A DNA stretch of 64,000 nucleotides from Acinetobacter bouvetii DSM 14964 = CIP 107468 (GTDB lineage: Bacteria > Pseudomonadota > Gammaproteobacteria > Pseudomonadales > Moraxellaceae), in contig NZ_KB849726.1 in NCBI RefSeq assembly GCF_000368865.1, positions 727,166 through 791,165 on the forward strand, in the 5' to 3' direction. This document shows, one piece after another, positions 51,593 to 62,278 of the stretch. The notes beneath the pieces are model-generated. The model searched no databases. It was given only the letters and a program-made list of their open reading frames with translations, and was not told where the DNA came from. The stretch's first letter is position 1. Every line of letters starts with the position of its first letter. The position numbers and the translations under genes are program-made.

Positions 51593-53581
51593 TTAATCCT
51601 TCTTCAAGTGTTTTTCAAGGATCGCATAGCGTTCATTTTCGATGCGTTCAACTTCAGCAGCTGGAACATAGTAATCCACTTTCTTGGTGAAAGAAGAAAC
51701 AATGAAGCTGATGATCGCTGCAACGAAAGTGATCGCCACTAACCACCAAATGTGCCAGATTAAAGCAAAGCCCATAACTGTAATAAACATTGCAATTACA
51801 AAGCCCGCAGCACGGTTTGTTGGCATGTGAATGTCTTCATACTTGGTTGGTTTCGCATATGCGATGCCGTTTTCTTTGTCAGTCCAGAAAGTATCAATAC
51901 CATTGATCTTAGGAACATAAGCAAAGTTATAGAACGGAGCAGGAGACGAAGTAGACCATTCAAGTACACGGCCATCCCATGGGTCACCAGTAAGGTCCAT
52001 ATTGTCATTGCGTTGAAGGAAGCCGACAACGATTTGCATAACAAAACAGAAGATACCGATAGCAACAAGGACAGAACCGAAGAACGCGATTGCCAAGTAC
52101 GGATCCCATTCAGGGTTGTCATATGTATTCAAACGGCGAGTCATACCCATGAAGCCAAGGATATAAAGCGGCATGAATGCAAAGTAGAAACCGAAGAACC
52201 AGAACCAGAACGATGCTTTACCCCAAGCTTCATTCAGCTTCCAGCCGAACATTTTAGGCCAGTAGAAAATGATGCCCGCAAACATTGCGAACACTACACC
52301 GCCGATAATTACGTTATGGAAGTGAGCGATAAGGAATAAAGAGTTGTGCACCAGGAAGTCCGCTGGCGGAACTGCCATCAACACGCCTGTTAAACCGCCA
52401 ATACCGAAAGTCACAAGGAAGCCAAGTGTCCAAAGCATTGGAGTTGTAAAGGTGATGCGGCCCTTGTACATGGTGAATAACCAAGAGAAGATTTTCACAC
52501 CAGTCGGGATCGCAATGATCATGGTCATGATGCCGAAGAACGCGTTAACGTTGGCGCCAGCACCCATGGTAAAGAAGTGGTGAACCCATACAACGAATGA
52601 CAATACTGTGATTGCGATAGTTGCATACACCATTGATTTGTAGCCAAACAAAGTTTTGCGGGCAAATGTAGATGTAACTTCTGAGTAAATGCCGAAAGCA
52701 GGCAATACAAGAATGTATACTTCTGGGTGGCCCCAAGTCCAAATCAAGTTCACATACAGCATTGGACTTCCGCCCATGTCGTTTGTGAAGAAATGGAAAC
52801 CGAAGTAACGGTCAAGTGAAAGCATTGCAATAGTTGCAGTCAACACAGGGAAGGCAGCGATGATCAGTACAGCTGTACAAAGTGCAGTCCAAGTGAAAAT
52901 AGGCATGTCCATAAGCTTCATGCCAGGCGCACGCATTTTAATGATGGTAACAAAGAAGTTAACACCCGTTAAAAGTGTACCTAGGCCAGAAATCTGAAGT
53001 GCCCAAATATAGTAGTCCACGCCTACGCCTGGAGAGTATTCAATGCCTGACAGTGGAGGGTAAGCCATCCAGCCTGTCGCAGCGAATTCACCAATTGCAA
53101 GAGAGGCCATCATCAAACCTGCAGCGCCAGCAAACAGCCAGAAGCTTAAAGAGTTCAATAATGGGAAGGCTACGTCACGCGCACCGATTTGAAGCGGTAC
53201 AGCAACGTTCATTAAGCCGACAACCAGACCCATTGCTACGAAGAAAATCATGATCACGCCATGGGCAGTGAAGATTTGGTCGTAATGTTCTGGGTGTAAA
53301 TAGCCTTCGCCGCCGCCTTTTGCAAGGAACAGCTGAAGACGCATCATGATCGCATCAGCAAAGCCACGCACCAGCATGACAATAGATACGAAGATATACA
53401 TGATACCGATTTTTTTATGGTCTACAGACGTGAACCATTCAGTCCACAGGTAGTTCCATTTTTTGAAGTAGGTGATACCCGCAAAAACTGCGATACCGCC
53501 TAGGACCATCATTGCAACAGTAACCAGCACGATTGGATCGTGTGGAATTGCATCTGGACCTAACTTACCTAATAAGCTCAT
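51593..53581 (-). CDS. cyoB: Cytochrome bo3 ubiquinol oxidase subunit I
   Basis: The catalytic heme-copper subunit, 662 residues, as in E. coli (663). Visible heme and copper ligands are in [11 protein letters not shown] (heme b His), WGHPEVYIL (CuB His and the Tyr of the His-Tyr link), WVHHFFTMG (two CuB His) and [12 protein letters not shown] (two heme His). It reduces oxygen to water and pumps protons. Four bases separate it from cyoA and cyoC. Confidence 0.97.
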   Translation of the reverse strand: MSLLGKLGPDAIPHDPIVLVTVAMMVLGGIAVFAGITYFKKWNYLWTEWFTSVDHKKIGIMYIFVSIVMLVRGFADAIMMRLQLFLAKGGGEGYLHPEHYDQIFTAHGVIMIFFVAMGLVVGLMNVAVPLQIGARDVAFPLLNSLSFWLFAGAAGLMMASLAIGEFAATGWMAYPPLSGIEYSPGVGVDYYIWALQISGLGTLLTGVNFFVTIIKMRAPGMKLMDMPIFTWTALCTAVLIIAAFPVLTATIAMLSLDRYFGFHFFTNDMGGSPMLYVNLIWTWGHPEVYILVLPAFGIYSEVTSTFARKTLFGYKSMVYATIAITVLSFVVWVHHFFTMGAGANVNAFFGIMTMIIAIPTGVKIFSWLFTMYKGRITFTTPMLWTLGFLVTFGIGGLTGVLMAVPPADFLVHNSLFLIAHFHNVIIGGVVFAMFAGIIFYWPKMFGWKLNEAWGKASFWFWFFGFYFAFMPLYILGFMGMTRRLNTYDNPEWDPYLAIAFFGSVLVAIGIFCFVMQIVVGFLQRNDNMDLTGDPWDGRVLEWSTSSPAPFYNFAYVPKINGIDTFWTDKENGIAYAKPTKYEDIHMPTNRAAGFVIAMFITVMGFALIWHIWWLVAITFVAAIISFIVSSFTKKVDYYVPAAEVERIENERYAILEKHLKKD

Positions 53582-53584
53582 GTC

Positions 53585-54661
53585 TTATTCCCCTACAGAA
53601 GCAGTCGCATGACCAGCATTTGCATGAGCTTCTGAAGCAGCAGCTTCATGACCGGCAGCTGAATGATCAGCGCCATGGTAGTTGCTCATGTATTTGTTAA
53701 TCACAGATTCGAACAATTTAGGTTCTACTGAAGAGTAATAAGTCACAGGGTGTGGCTTAGTAGGATAAGGACCTTCTGCTTCAGCTAGAGCAGCTGCTTC
53801 TTTTTGCTTGTCAGTTTCAGCGTGTGCAAGCATCGCTTCAATTTGATGCTTAGAGCGGTTGCCATCACGTAAGGTTGCAAATTCAGCTTGGTCTAAAACA
53901 GTTTTTTGAACTGCTTCAGGGTTAATTGAAGTACCGTTACCAGCCTTAACTGCATTCACCCATTCAGCGAACTGAGCATCTGTCACAGAGTGAGCGCGGA
54001 AGCGCATTTGTGAGAAGCCATAGCCTGAATAGTTAGAAGAGAAACCGCGGTAGCCTTCGGCTGGGCTAGTTTCATTTGCTAAGAAGTTCAGGTGAGTCTG
54101 CATACCCGCCATTGCATAAATCTGACCAGACAATGCAGGGATAAAGAACGAGTTCATTGTGAAGTTAGATGTTAAACGAAGGCTAACCGGAGTTTTTTCT
54201 GGGAAGCGTAATTCGTTAACAGTCGCAATGTTCTGTTCTGGGTAGATAAAGATCCATTTGAATTGTTCAGCAATAACTTGAACAGTCAAAGGAGCCTTGT
54301 CTGACTCGATTGGGCGGTATGGGTCATACTTGTGGGAACCCCACCAAGTTAACCAAGCTAAAATACCAATAATGATTACAGGGATGCCCCATACTACAAC
54401 TTCAATCGCAGTAGAGTGTGCCCATGTAGGTTTATAGTCTGCATCTTTATTCGACGCGCGATATTTCCAGCCAAACCAAACTGCCATAAGTGCTGATGGA
54501 ATCACCACTAGAAGCATTAAATAGATCGCAGTCATCATGAGGTCTGATTGACCTTGTGCGACTGGACCTTTTGAGTTTAGAAGTACCATATCACCGCCAC
54601 ACCCAGTCAAGAGTGCAGCCATCGCAGATAAAGACAATACAGCTAAAATTGTTTGTCTCAT
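53585..54661 (-). CDS. cyoA: Cytochrome bo3 ubiquinol oxidase subunit II
   Basis: A 358-residue lipoprotein with lipobox LLTGC (about 18-22), two membrane helices and a periplasmic cupredoxin-like domain that lacks the CuA ligands, as in quinol oxidases. QFKWIFIYPEQNIATVNEL is typical. The C-terminus after about 325 is an Ala/His-rich tail (HSAAGHEAAASEAHANAGH) not found in the 315-residue E. coli protein. First gene of cyoABCDE; GAGG precedes the ATG. Confidence 0.96.
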   Translation of the reverse strand: MRQTILAVLSLSAMAALLTGCGGDMVLLNSKGPVAQGQSDLMMTAIYLMLLVVIPSALMAVWFGWKYRASNKDADYKPTWAHSTAIEVVVWGIPVIIIGILAWLTWWGSHKYDPYRPIESDKAPLTVQVIAEQFKWIFIYPEQNIATVNELRFPEKTPVSLRLTSNFTMNSFFIPALSGQIYAMAGMQTHLNFLANETSPAEGYRGFSSNYSGYGFSQMRFRAHSVTDAQFAEWVNAVKAGNGTSINPEAVQKTVLDQAEFATLRDGNRSKHQIEAMLAHAETDKQKEAAALAEAEGPYPTKPHPVTYYSSVEPKLFESVINKYMSNYHGADHSAAGHEAAASEAHANAGHATASVGE

Positions 54662-54712
54662 TTTACAACCTCGGTGAAGAGTCCCATTCCCTAATTAAAT
54701 TATGGGATAGCG

Positions 54713-54718
54713 ATTATA
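54713..54718 (-). promoter_or_regulatory. Possible -10 box of the cyo operon
   Basis: TATAAT on the minus strand about 52 bases before the cyoA ATG. No good -35 was found. The remaining 54719-54922 has no recognised feature. Confidence 0.35.
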
Positions 54719-54922
54719 GTGTCGCATGATTAAGAACTTTTCTTTTAGACATAGAAAATCCTTCTCAATCATGAGACACCGCTACGTTGTAGGGCATTAT
54801 GCCTCATATCATTCAACTAAGCTATACATAAAGATGCTTTAAATCACTGTTATAAAAACCGATTTTACTGGTCGGAATTGCAGATTTATTATAAGAATTT
54901 TATTTTAATTTCAATATGCTGG

Positions 54923-54950
54923 AAAAAAAGGGATGAAAAAATCATCCCTT
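54923..54950 (-). terminator. Terminator of the GYF2-RDD gene
   Basis: On the minus strand, arms AAGGGATGA and TCATCCCTT, followed by a run of T. Confidence 0.85.
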
Positions 54951-54965
54951 TTGAATTTCATTAAA

Positions 54966-55739
54966 TTATTGTTTTATAACCTTGGTTTTAGCGATTCTGT
55001 CGTGCAAAGTTTGACGCTTTGCGCCAAGTCCAAAGGCCAGATCAATAATTGCAATGAATAAAAAAACAAAATTCAAGAAAATGAACAGTACGCTGCGCAG
55101 TGTAAATGCGCGCATCAGCGAGGTTTTTTCACCGGTTTCGGCATCGACAATCTTAATTTTAGTCAGCTTTTTCCCGATGGATTGCCCTGTTTTTGCAATC
55201 AGAAAGGCTTGTACGGCGAGCATAATAAAAATGTATGCGCCCATTGCAATCCAGGCTTGCTGTGAAAACATCTCAATCATTTTGGTTTGCAGTTCTTGCG
55301 CCAAAACCGGATTGGCTGCTGTGCCAAACACTGCGTCCATAAATTGAACATTTAATGCATTGAATTGCTGCGCTTCTTCTTTAGAAAAGAAACCAGTCAG
55401 AATGTATGTGGCGGGTACCCAAAGCAGTAAATCGGCGATTTTGGCCAAAACACGGCTAGGGATGGAGGCCAGCACCTGCTGAGGAGCCTGTTTTTCAGGA
55501 CTGCGCATTTGCTGACTGCTTTGAGCAGATGAGTTTTGCTCGCTGGCTGGTGCGATGTAGCCTTCAGGTCGGTATACGGTTTTACCTTGAGTGAGTTCAC
55601 CTAAAGCTTTCCATTCAGTCATGCCTTGGTGCCAGGCCAGATCTGTCAGTAGAACCTGCTGGTCGGCAAGCATCTGATTGACTTGCTCGAGGCTGTATGG
55701 ACCGGCTTGTTGATTATTTCGCGCCAAGTAAATTTGCAT
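54966..55739 (-). CDS. GYF2-RDD membrane protein
   Basis: A 257-residue protein. The N-terminal GYF2 domain (1-60) has GPYSLEQVNQMLADQQVLL and AWHQGMTEWKALGEL, a peptide-binding fold facing the cytoplasm. A Pro/Gln/Ser-rich linker (60-95) leads to an RDD membrane domain (about 95-257) with SRVLAKIADLLLWVP and GQSIGKKLTKIKIVDAETG. GYF2 domains bind proline-rich peptides, so a tethering role is inferred. Transcribed alone between terminators. Confidence 0.85.
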   Translation of the reverse strand: MQIYLARNNQQAGPYSLEQVNQMLADQQVLLTDLAWHQGMTEWKALGELTQGKTVYRPEGYIAPASEQNSSAQSSQQMRSPEKQAPQQVLASIPSRVLAKIADLLLWVPATYILTGFFSKEEAQQFNALNVQFMDAVFGTAANPVLAQELQTKMIEMFSQQAWIAMGAYIFIMLAVQAFLIAKTGQSIGKKLTKIKIVDAETGEKTSLMRAFTLRSVLFIFLNFVFLFIAIIDLAFGLGAKRQTLHDRIAKTKVIKQ

Positions 55740-55780
55740 AAAACTAAAATCTCAAAAACGTATATAAAAAGTATAGATGA

Positions 55781-55810
55781 AAAAAAAGACCCACATGTGG
55801 GTCTTTTTTT
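55781..55810. terminator. Terminator of ppsA (perfect palindrome)
   Basis: Arms GACCCACA and TGTGGGTC meet without a loop gap, flanked by seven A and seven T, so it can act in both directions. Confidence 0.9.
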
Positions 55811-55821
55811 AACACAGATTG

Positions 55822-58200
55822 TTAAGCTTGTTGAGCTTTTTCTTCAGAGAGGAAGAACCATGTTTCTAAAACTGAGTCTGGATTCAGTGAAACAGATTCA
55901 ATGCCTTGCTCCATCAGCCATTTTGCAAGGTCTGGATGGTCTGAAGGGCCTTGACCGCAAATGCCGACATATTTGCCTGCTTTACGGCATGCGTGAATCG
56001 CCATGGAAAGCAATGCTTTTACTGCCGCATCACGCTCATCAAACAGGTGGGAAACAATACCAGAGTCACGGTCAAGACCCAATGTTAACTGAGTCAAGTC
56101 GTTAGAGCCGATAGAGAAACCGTCGAAGTGCTCAAGGAACTGTTCAGCCAACAAAGCATTCGTTGGCAATTCGCACATCATGATGACTTTAAGGCCGTTT
56201 TCACCGCGCTTAAGGCCGTTCAATGCCAACAGCTCAATAACACGTTTCGCTTCTGAAACTGTACGGACAAATGGAATCATGATTTGAATGTTGGTTAAGC
56301 CCATTTCGTCACGCGCTTTTTTCAATGCGCGGCATTCAAGTTCAAAGCAGTCACGGAAGTTGTCAGACACGTAACGGCTAGCGCCACGGAAGCCTAACAT
56401 TGGGTTTTCTTCTTCCGGCTCGTACAGTTTGCCGCCAATCAAGTTTGCATATTCGTTAGACTTGAAATCAGACATGCGCACAATCACTGGCTTGTCTGCA
56501 AATGCAGCAGCAAGAGTAGAAATACCTTCAACCAATTTTTCTACATAGAATTCGATTGGAGAAGAATAGCCAGCTGTACGCGCCATCACTGCTGCGCGGG
56601 TTTCACGCGGAAGGCTGTCGATGTTAAGAAGCGCTTTAGGATGCACACCAATCATGCGGTTGATGATGAATTCTAAGCGCGCTAGGCCAATACCTTCGTT
56701 CGGAATTTGAGCAAAGTCAAATGCGCGGTCAGGGTTGCCGACGTTCATCATGATTTTGAACGGAAGCTTAGGCATAGATTCGATAGAGTTCTTTTGGATT
56801 TCGAAATCTAAAGCACCTTCATAGATGAATCCTGTATCGCCTTCAGCACATGAAACAGTCACTTCTTGACCGTCTACAAGCACTTCAGTTGCATTGCCGC
56901 AACCTACGATTGCTGGAACACCCAATTCACGCGCAATAATCGCTGCGTGGCACGTACGGCCGCCACGGTTAGTAACGATTGCAGCGGCACGTTTCATTAC
57001 TGGTTCCCAGTCAGGGTCAGTCATGTCAGATACAAGCACGTCGCCGTCTTGTACTTTGTCCATTTCTTTAATAGACGTCACGATACGTACTTTACCCGAA
57101 CCGATACGTTGACCGATCGAACGGCCTTCGCAGATTACAGTGCCTTTTTGTTTCAGCAGGTAACGTTCCATTGTGCCAACGTTTTCACGGCTTTTTACTG
57201 TTTCTGGACGCGCTTGAACGATATAGATTTGACCGTCATCACCGTCTTTCGCCCATTCGATATCCATCGGCGCTTGATAGTGTTCTTCAATGATCAGCGC
57301 TTGTTTAGCAAGTTCTTGAAGTTCATGATCATTTAATGCGAATTGCTGGCGGTCTGCTTTGTCTACATCGACAACAACAACTGACTTGCCTGCAGCGCCT
57401 TCTTCACCGTAAATCATTTTTTGGTGTTTAGAGCCTAAGTTGCGGCGAAGGATCGCGTGCTTGCCATTTTTCAAAAGCGGTTTAGAAATATAAAATTCAT
57501 CAGGGTTTACTGCGCCTTGAACAACCATTTCACCCAAGCCGTAAGAAGCGGTGATGAATACAGCATCACGGAAGCCTGATTCTGTATCCAGGGTGAACAT
57601 TACGCCTGCAGCGCCGGTTTCAGAGCGAACCATGCGCTGAATGCCTGCAGACAATGCTACAACGTCATGCGCAAAGTTTTGGTGTACGCGGTAAGAGATG
57701 GCGCGGTCATTATAAAGCGAAGCAAAAACTTCTTTAATTGCGATTAGGACATTGTCGATACCGCGGATGTTTAAGAAGGTTTCCTGCTGTCCCGCAAAAG
57801 ATGCATCTGGCAAATCTTCTGCAGTTGCTGATGAACGAACGGCAACCGCGATTTCAGGGTTGCCGTTAGAAAGTTCTGCAAAAGCATCACGAACTTCATT
57901 TTCTAGCTCAGGGGTAAGCGGAGAGTCTACAATCCATTGACGAATTTTAGCGCCAGTTTCAGCAAGAGCATTTACGTCATCAACGTCAAGCGCAGCAAGC
58001 TCTGCATTAATTTTAGCGTTTAGGCCGCTTTTCTCGAGAAATTCACGATAAGCGTCAGCGGTAGTAGCAAAACCGCCCGGTACGGAAACACCAGCATTTG
58101 CTAAATGGCTGATCATTTCACCGAGCGATGAGTTTTTGCCGCCCACGAGTTCTACGTCGTGTTTCCCTAATTTTTCTAGACCGATTACGCGCGCTTCCAA
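55822..58200 (-). CDS. ppsA: Phosphoenolpyruvate synthase
   Basis: Converts pyruvate and ATP to PEP, AMP and phosphate, the first gluconeogenic step on lactate or amino acids. At 792 residues it has the usual length. The N-terminal ATP-grasp region has [14 protein letters not shown]; the phospho-histidine domain has [18 protein letters not shown] with the catalytic histidine near 421; and the C-terminal barrel ends near [17 protein letters not shown] with the catalytic cysteine. The start is TTG at 58200 with GGAG eight bases before it. It is divergent from its regulator ppsR. Confidence 0.97.
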   Translation of the reverse strand: MEARVIGLEKLGKHDVELVGGKNSSLGEMISHLANAGVSVPGGFATTADAYREFLEKSGLNAKINAELAALDVDDVNALAETGAKIRQWIVDSPLTPELENEVRDAFAELSNGNPEIAVAVRSSATAEDLPDASFAGQQETFLNIRGIDNVLIAIKEVFASLYNDRAISYRVHQNFAHDVVALSAGIQRMVRSETGAAGVMFTLDTESGFRDAVFITASYGLGEMVVQGAVNPDEFYISKPLLKNGKHAILRRNLGSKHQKMIYGEEGAAGKSVVVVDVDKADRQQFALNDHELQELAKQALIIEEHYQAPMDIEWAKDGDDGQIYIVQARPETVKSRENVGTMERYLLKQKGTVICEGRSIGQRIGSGKVRIVTSIKEMDKVQDGDVLVSDMTDPDWEPVMKRAAAIVTNRGGRTCHAAIIARELGVPAIVGCGNATEVLVDGQEVTVSCAEGDTGFIYEGALDFEIQKNSIESMPKLPFKIMMNVGNPDRAFDFAQIPNEGIGLARLEFIINRMIGVHPKALLNIDSLPRETRAAVMARTAGYSSPIEFYVEKLVEGISTLAAAFADKPVIVRMSDFKSNEYANLIGGKLYEPEEENPMLGFRGASRYVSDNFRDCFELECRALKKARDEMGLTNIQIMIPFVRTVSEAKRVIELLALNGLKRGENGLKVIMMCELPTNALLAEQFLEHFDGFSIGSNDLTQLTLGLDRDSGIVSHLFDERDAAVKALLSMAIHACRKAGKYVGICGQGPSDHPDLAKWLMEQGIESVSLNPDSVLETWFFLSEEKAQQA

Positions 58201-58353
58201 AGTTGTTACTCCACTTTTGCAGTATTAATCACTATCTTGGCATGAAATTATAACAAAAAACTTAGCATTTTGATTCAACTAAGTGATAGTCATGTAAGAT
58301 GGTTCACTATAAAGATTATATAGCACTTAGACAAATAATTGAGGAGATTTTTA

Positions 58354-59190
58354 ATGTCAGAAGGTAACCAGATTCAGCGGAGTGTTTTTTTTATTTCCGA
58401 CGGTACGGCCATTACGGCTGAAACCCTTGGACACTCACTGCTGGCGCAGTTTCCGCATGTTGATTTTGACATTCATATTATCCCTTATATTACCTCGGAA
58501 GAGGCCGCAATGAATGTGGTTGCAGAAATCAATCAGCGGGCCCAAAAAGACGGTCAGAAACCGCTGGTGTTTGATACTTTGGTTGACCCCTATGTGCGCG
58601 ATATTATTAATACTGCTGATGCTGTAAATCTTGATGTATTTGAAGGGCTTATTAGTAAGCTGTCAGATGAGCTGGGGACATCGCCTACAACTTTAGTCGG
58701 GCAGACCCATGCAGTGACGGATTCTGAGTCTTATAAGGCGCGTATTGATGCGGTGCATTTTGCTTTGGATAATGATGATGGCGCGCGTACACGCCATTAT
58801 GACAAGGCAGATTTGATTCTGATTGGGGTGTCGCGTTCAGGCAAAACACCAACTTCCATCTACTTGTCATTACAATTTGGCATTCGCGTAGCAAACTATC
58901 CGCTGACTGAGGAAGATTTAGACGATAACCGCTTGCCAGCAGTACTGCGCCCGCATAAACAAAAGCTTTTTGGCTTAATGATTGATGCTGAGCGTTTAGT
59001 TGCCATTCGCAGTGAGCGAAAAGCCAACAGCCGCTATGCAAGCTTTAATCAATGCCAGATGGAATTGCGCGCTATTGAAGGCATTTATATTTCAGAAGGC
59101 ATTAAATATTTGAACGTTTCTGAGATGTCAATTGAGGAAATTTCGACCCGCGTCCTTCAAATGACTGGCTTGAAGCGCCGCATCGGTTGA
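58354..59190 (+). CDS. ppsR: Phosphoenolpyruvate synthase regulatory protein (kinase/pyrophosphorylase)
   Basis: A 278-residue DUF299 protein that inactivates PpsA by ADP-dependent threonine phosphorylation and reactivates it with phosphate. The ATG at 58354 follows GAGGAG; an ATG five codons upstream is less good. The P-loop is LIGVSRSGKTPTSIYLS near 155, and VFFISDGTAITAETLGHSLL begins the protein. Divergence from ppsA is the classic arrangement. Confidence 0.95.
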   Translation: MSEGNQIQRSVFFISDGTAITAETLGHSLLAQFPHVDFDIHIIPYITSEEAAMNVVAEINQRAQKDGQKPLVFDTLVDPYVRDIINTADAVNLDVFEGLISKLSDELGTSPTTLVGQTHAVTDSESYKARIDAVHFALDNDDGARTRHYDKADLILIGVSRSGKTPTSIYLSLQFGIRVANYPLTEEDLDDNRLPAVLRPHKQKLFGLMIDAERLVAIRSERKANSRYASFNQCQMELRAIEGIYISEGIKYLNVSEMSIEEISTRVLQMTGLKRRIG

Positions 59191-59202
59191 GCTTGATCAG
59201 GA

Positions 59203-59232
59203 TAAATGGGCTGCGCAATGCAGCTCATTTAT
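59203..59232 (+). terminator. Possible terminator after ppsR
   Basis: Arms AAATGGGCTGC and GCAGCTCATTT with mismatches and a GCAAT loop. T content after the stem is modest. Nothing else is recognised up to 59481. Confidence 0.45.
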
Positions 59233-59481
59233 TATAAAAATAAGCTATCTGCTCATATGTAAATAGTATGAGTATGTTGTAAAAAAATACCCTCATTTCA
59301 CCCATTTTTTATATAAATACTATTTTATTGCTCAAATATTGCACCTAAAGAATATTGCTTCAGCAAATTTAGAGGTAGGCTTTATGTAAATGGATAAACA
59401 GAAAGGTTTTCTGCATTCAGCGCAGTATCCAAAATTTCTTTTTCGGCAATAAGGAGAATTGCTTGCGCAATTCTTTTGTCA

Positions 59482-60048
59482 TTACATCTTTTCATTTGAA
59501 TTATAAATAATGCAGTCACAAGCATAGATATGGCCGGTTACTGCCTGAATGCCATGGCTGTGAATTTTCACAATAGGCCATGTGACCAGCGTGCAGTTGG
59601 CGCGCTGCAGTGAAGCATAGTAAAGATCAGCCTTCAGAAAAACTTTATTTTGAATGGCGGTATTGGGCATCAATAAATGCTTCAGCCAGGTGTCTTTCAC
59701 TTGGTCTTCTAAAAACCGCAATGCGAGCAGGCTTTTGATCCGGTTGTTAAAAAGGCGGCGATTTTTAGCAAACAGCGGGTGCTGAATTAATTTATGTGTG
59801 AAGCGTTCAGATTTCGGCAAAACAAAATGCGGATGAATTTGAAATACCGCCACTTGGGAAGCTTGATCACACAGCTCTGAGAGAAGCGATGCTGAATTTT
59901 GGTCGATATTGATGATTGCGACATTTTTGCCCATGAAATTCATTTGCTTAATTTCATCTGATTGAATTAAGTCACCTTGAAATTCAGCATAGTCTTCCGG
60001 CAGGTTTTTGAAGACGGGGCAAGGGGCATCTTTTTGAAATGTGTCCAT
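59482..60048 (-). CDS. Truncated flavin monooxygenase-like protein
   Basis: A 188-residue protein resembling the NADP-binding middle of flavin-containing or Baeyer-Villiger monooxygenases. MGKNVAIINIDQNSASLLSE sits where GxGxxS-type Rossmann loops lie, followed by SQVAVFQIHPHFVLPKSERF, the usual VTVFQRTPxWVLP motif. The end GHIYACDCIIYNS matches the common CDVIIYATGF strand, with the terminal glycine lost. There is no N-terminal FAD-binding domain, and the Rossmann glycines are replaced, so it is probably not a working oxidase. The start context is weak. Confidence 0.6.
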   Translation of the reverse strand: MDTFQKDAPCPVFKNLPEDYAEFQGDLIQSDEIKQMNFMGKNVAIINIDQNSASLLSELCDQASQVAVFQIHPHFVLPKSERFTHKLIQHPLFAKNRRLFNNRIKSLLALRFLEDQVKDTWLKHLLMPNTAIQNKVFLKADLYYASLQRANCTLVTWPIVKIHSHGIQAVTGHIYACDCIIYNSNEKM

Positions 60049-60228
60049 AAAATAATCTGCTATTTTCGTTTTATATCGTTCGAGTTATGTGCAGATATAT
60101 TGATAGCGAAGAAAGCCCAGCAGGTAAAGTAAAGATTTGAGTCTGAACAGTCATCGCTGTGAATTGGCAATTCAGTCTGTTTTGAACTGGCATTATTGGC
60201 GATAAGTGATGACTGTCTGCTATTTTCT

Positions 60229-60690
60229 TTAATGTTCTTTATTTTCAGGCAAAGTGCTGCTTGTCAGCTCCAAATGATCAGTTTTATTGTGCTGCCGCAA
60301 ATACTCCATATCCCGGATATTTTTCTGCACCGCAACTGCGCCAAACAGGCTGAGCAAAAAAGCCATAATATAAAAGCCTTTTTCACTTAAAGCTAAATTG
60401 GCATTAAATAAGCCGATGGCCAAAAGAAAAATGCAAATGGCAACAGATGCCCAGCACAATCCGTAATAGATGTGAGTGACGTGGGTGCCTTCAAGCTTAT
60501 CGCGGATGATTTTCTGCAGGGAAACCGATGCAAATAGCCCATAGAGAATTAAAATTAGATAATAGCCTTTTTCATTCAGCAGCATATCGGCATTGAACAG
60601 GCCAATACAATAGGCAGCGGCGCCAGCCAGCAGGGCCACCCAGCTGGCCGCCACAAATGCAGGTGTGGGTTTATTAATATACTGATTCAT
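60229..60690 (-). CDS. yiaA: YiaA/YiaB family inner-membrane protein
   Basis: A 153-residue membrane protein with four helices in two repeats: WVALLAGAAAYCIGLFNADM and WASVAICIFLLAIGLFNANL, each followed by a LNEKGYY or LSEKGFY motif. This is the YiaA pattern of two DUF-type units. AGGA lies eight bases before the ATG. Function unknown. Confidence 0.85.
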   Translation of the reverse strand: MNQYINKPTPAFVAASWVALLAGAAAYCIGLFNADMLLNEKGYYLILILYGLFASVSLQKIIRDKLEGTHVTHIYYGLCWASVAICIFLLAIGLFNANLALSEKGFYIMAFLLSLFGAVAVQKNIRDMEYLRQHNKTDHLELTSSTLPENKEH

Positions 60691-60841
60691 GCATTTTTCC
60701 TAATTCAGTTTTTCGTTGTTATGATTTCATTATGCGGAAAAGCCTTAGGAAAGCAACGCTGAGGTATTGAAATGGCGCTGAATCTTTATCATGTCTAAAA
60801 GCGCTGCATGGGAGCGAGCTTTTAAACATGGGATGAAGCTG

Positions 60842-61849
60842 TTATGCAGCTTGGTGTTTAATTTCCATTAAATAGTCAAAGTTTTTCAAGCGTTTTTCAG
60901 TGTCATAAATATCGCAAGTGAAAATAAACTCATCTACATCAAACTGAGTTAATAATTGATTCAAGCCCTTTTTGACGGTTTCTGGCGAGCCAATCTGTGC
61001 AACAGCATAGAAACTATCGACATATTGCTTTTCGGCAGGCGACCACAATTCATTGATGTTGCTGACAGGCGGCTGAAGCTTGCCGCGTGTGCCGCGAATC
61101 ATGCTTAAAATGCGCAGATACGGTGTAGATGCTAAATATTCAGCCTCTTCATCACTCTCTGCGATAATGGTGGGAACCCCCATCGAGACGTACGGTTTAT
61201 CCAAGTATTCAGACGGGGTGAAATTGTCACGGTAAAGCTGAATGGCTTGCCCTAACATGCGGGGCGCAAAATGCGATGCAAAAGAATAGGGCAGGCCTAA
61301 TTGAGCAGCCAGCTGGGCACTGAATAAGCTTGAACCTAACAGCCAGACTGGTACATGCGTGCTTTGCCCCGGCGTAGCGACAATGCGCTGATTTGGCATC
61401 GGGTCTTTAAAATACTGCAATATTTCGGCGACGTCACGCGGGAACTGATCTTCTGTTTCTTGATGGCCGCGGCGCAGAGCGCGCATCGTGGCTTGATCTG
61501 TACCGGGTGCGCGGCCAAGTCCTAATTCTGTGCGTTCTGGATAAAGCGTCGCCAGCGTGCCAAATTGTTCTGCGACGACTAAGGGCGCATGATTGGGCAG
61601 CATGATGCCGCCTGAACCGACTTTAATTTTTGAAGTATTCGCCAGAAGATAGCCGATTAATACAGAAGTTGCTGAACTCGCAATGCCGGCCATATTGTGA
61701 TGCTCTGCGACCCAGATGCGTTCATAGCCTAATTTTTCAGCATGCTGAGCCAGCTGCAGTGCATGGTGTAGGGCATCTTGAATGCTTTTATCTTCTCGGA
61801 CTGGCGCAAGTTCTAGAATAGAAAATTTTGTTTCTTCTAAGGAACGCAT
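60842..61849 (-). CDS. LLM-class flavin-dependent oxidoreductase (MsnO8-like)
   Basis: A 335-residue luciferase-like monooxygenase. [19 protein letters not shown] near 48 and [20 protein letters not shown] near 78 are family sequences, and [20 protein letters not shown] near 108 binds the flavin phosphate. GAGAG precedes the ATG. Two tandem palindromes lie 20 to 75 bases upstream. The substrate is not predictable. Confidence 0.9.
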   Translation of the reverse strand: MRSLEETKFSILELAPVREDKSIQDALHHALQLAQHAEKLGYERIWVAEHHNMAGIASSATSVLIGYLLANTSKIKVGSGGIMLPNHAPLVVAEQFGTLATLYPERTELGLGRAPGTDQATMRALRRGHQETEDQFPRDVAEILQYFKDPMPNQRIVATPGQSTHVPVWLLGSSLFSAQLAAQLGLPYSFASHFAPRMLGQAIQLYRDNFTPSEYLDKPYVSMGVPTIIAESDEEAEYLASTPYLRILSMIRGTRGKLQPPVSNINELWSPAEKQYVDSFYAVAQIGSPETVKKGLNQLLTQFDVDEFIFTCDIYDTEKRLKNFDYLMEIKHQAA

Positions 61850-61868
61850 AATAGCTCTCTCAATAGGT

Positions 61869-61890
61869 TATATCGAAATAATACGATATA
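61869..61890. promoter_or_regulatory. Operator-like palindrome 1 upstream of the LLM gene
   Basis: Perfect seven-base arms TATATCG and CGATATA, eight bases apart. Confidence 0.65.
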
Positions 61891-61902
61891 AGTGGCGTTG
61901 TG

Positions 61903-61924
61903 TATATCGAAATAACTCGATATT
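61903..61924. promoter_or_regulatory. Operator-like palindrome 2 upstream of the LLM gene
   Basis: Arms TATATCG and CGATATT, eight bases apart, 34 bases centre to centre from palindrome 1. The remaining gap to 62220 has no gene that I can support. Confidence 0.65.
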
Positions 61925-62220
61925 AAGTTTTATTTGTCACAGCGGTATGGTCTGCTTCTTAATATCATCAGTGGCTGACTGTGCCTGATTGCGGAGTGAT
62001 GAAGAAAGTCTAAGCGTTTTTGCCCTTTTTGCTTTGCAAGAGCCGGAAACATTCACATTCTATTTTTAAGCATTTAAATTTATTTTAGGGCAGCAGATTG
62101 AATCAAGGAAATGCGGTTTGATGAATACGTTGCACAGCGGATGCACACAGCCTAACAGCAGCTGTGCAAATGGATTGAAGGGCTACAGAGCAGCAGTAAA
62201 CTGAATCAGTTGCGCTATGC

Positions 62221-62245
62221 AAAAAAAGCACCCGAAGGCGCTTTT
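62221..62245 (-). terminator. Terminator of glycine-zipper gene 1
   Basis: On the minus strand, arms AAAGCGCC and GGTGCTTT with a TTCG loop and a T tail. Confidence 0.8.
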
Positions 62246-62278
62246 AATTGATGCATCTTTTTGCGGTTAAACAGTAAA

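Noticed and set aside
51827..52339. Plus-strand frame of 170 codons inside cyoB
   Set aside because: It is antisense to highly conserved cyoB sequence with no own signals.
56866..57336. Plus-strand frame of 156 codons inside ppsA
   Set aside because: It lies fully antisense to the conserved ppsA coding sequence; composition is that of a shadow frame.
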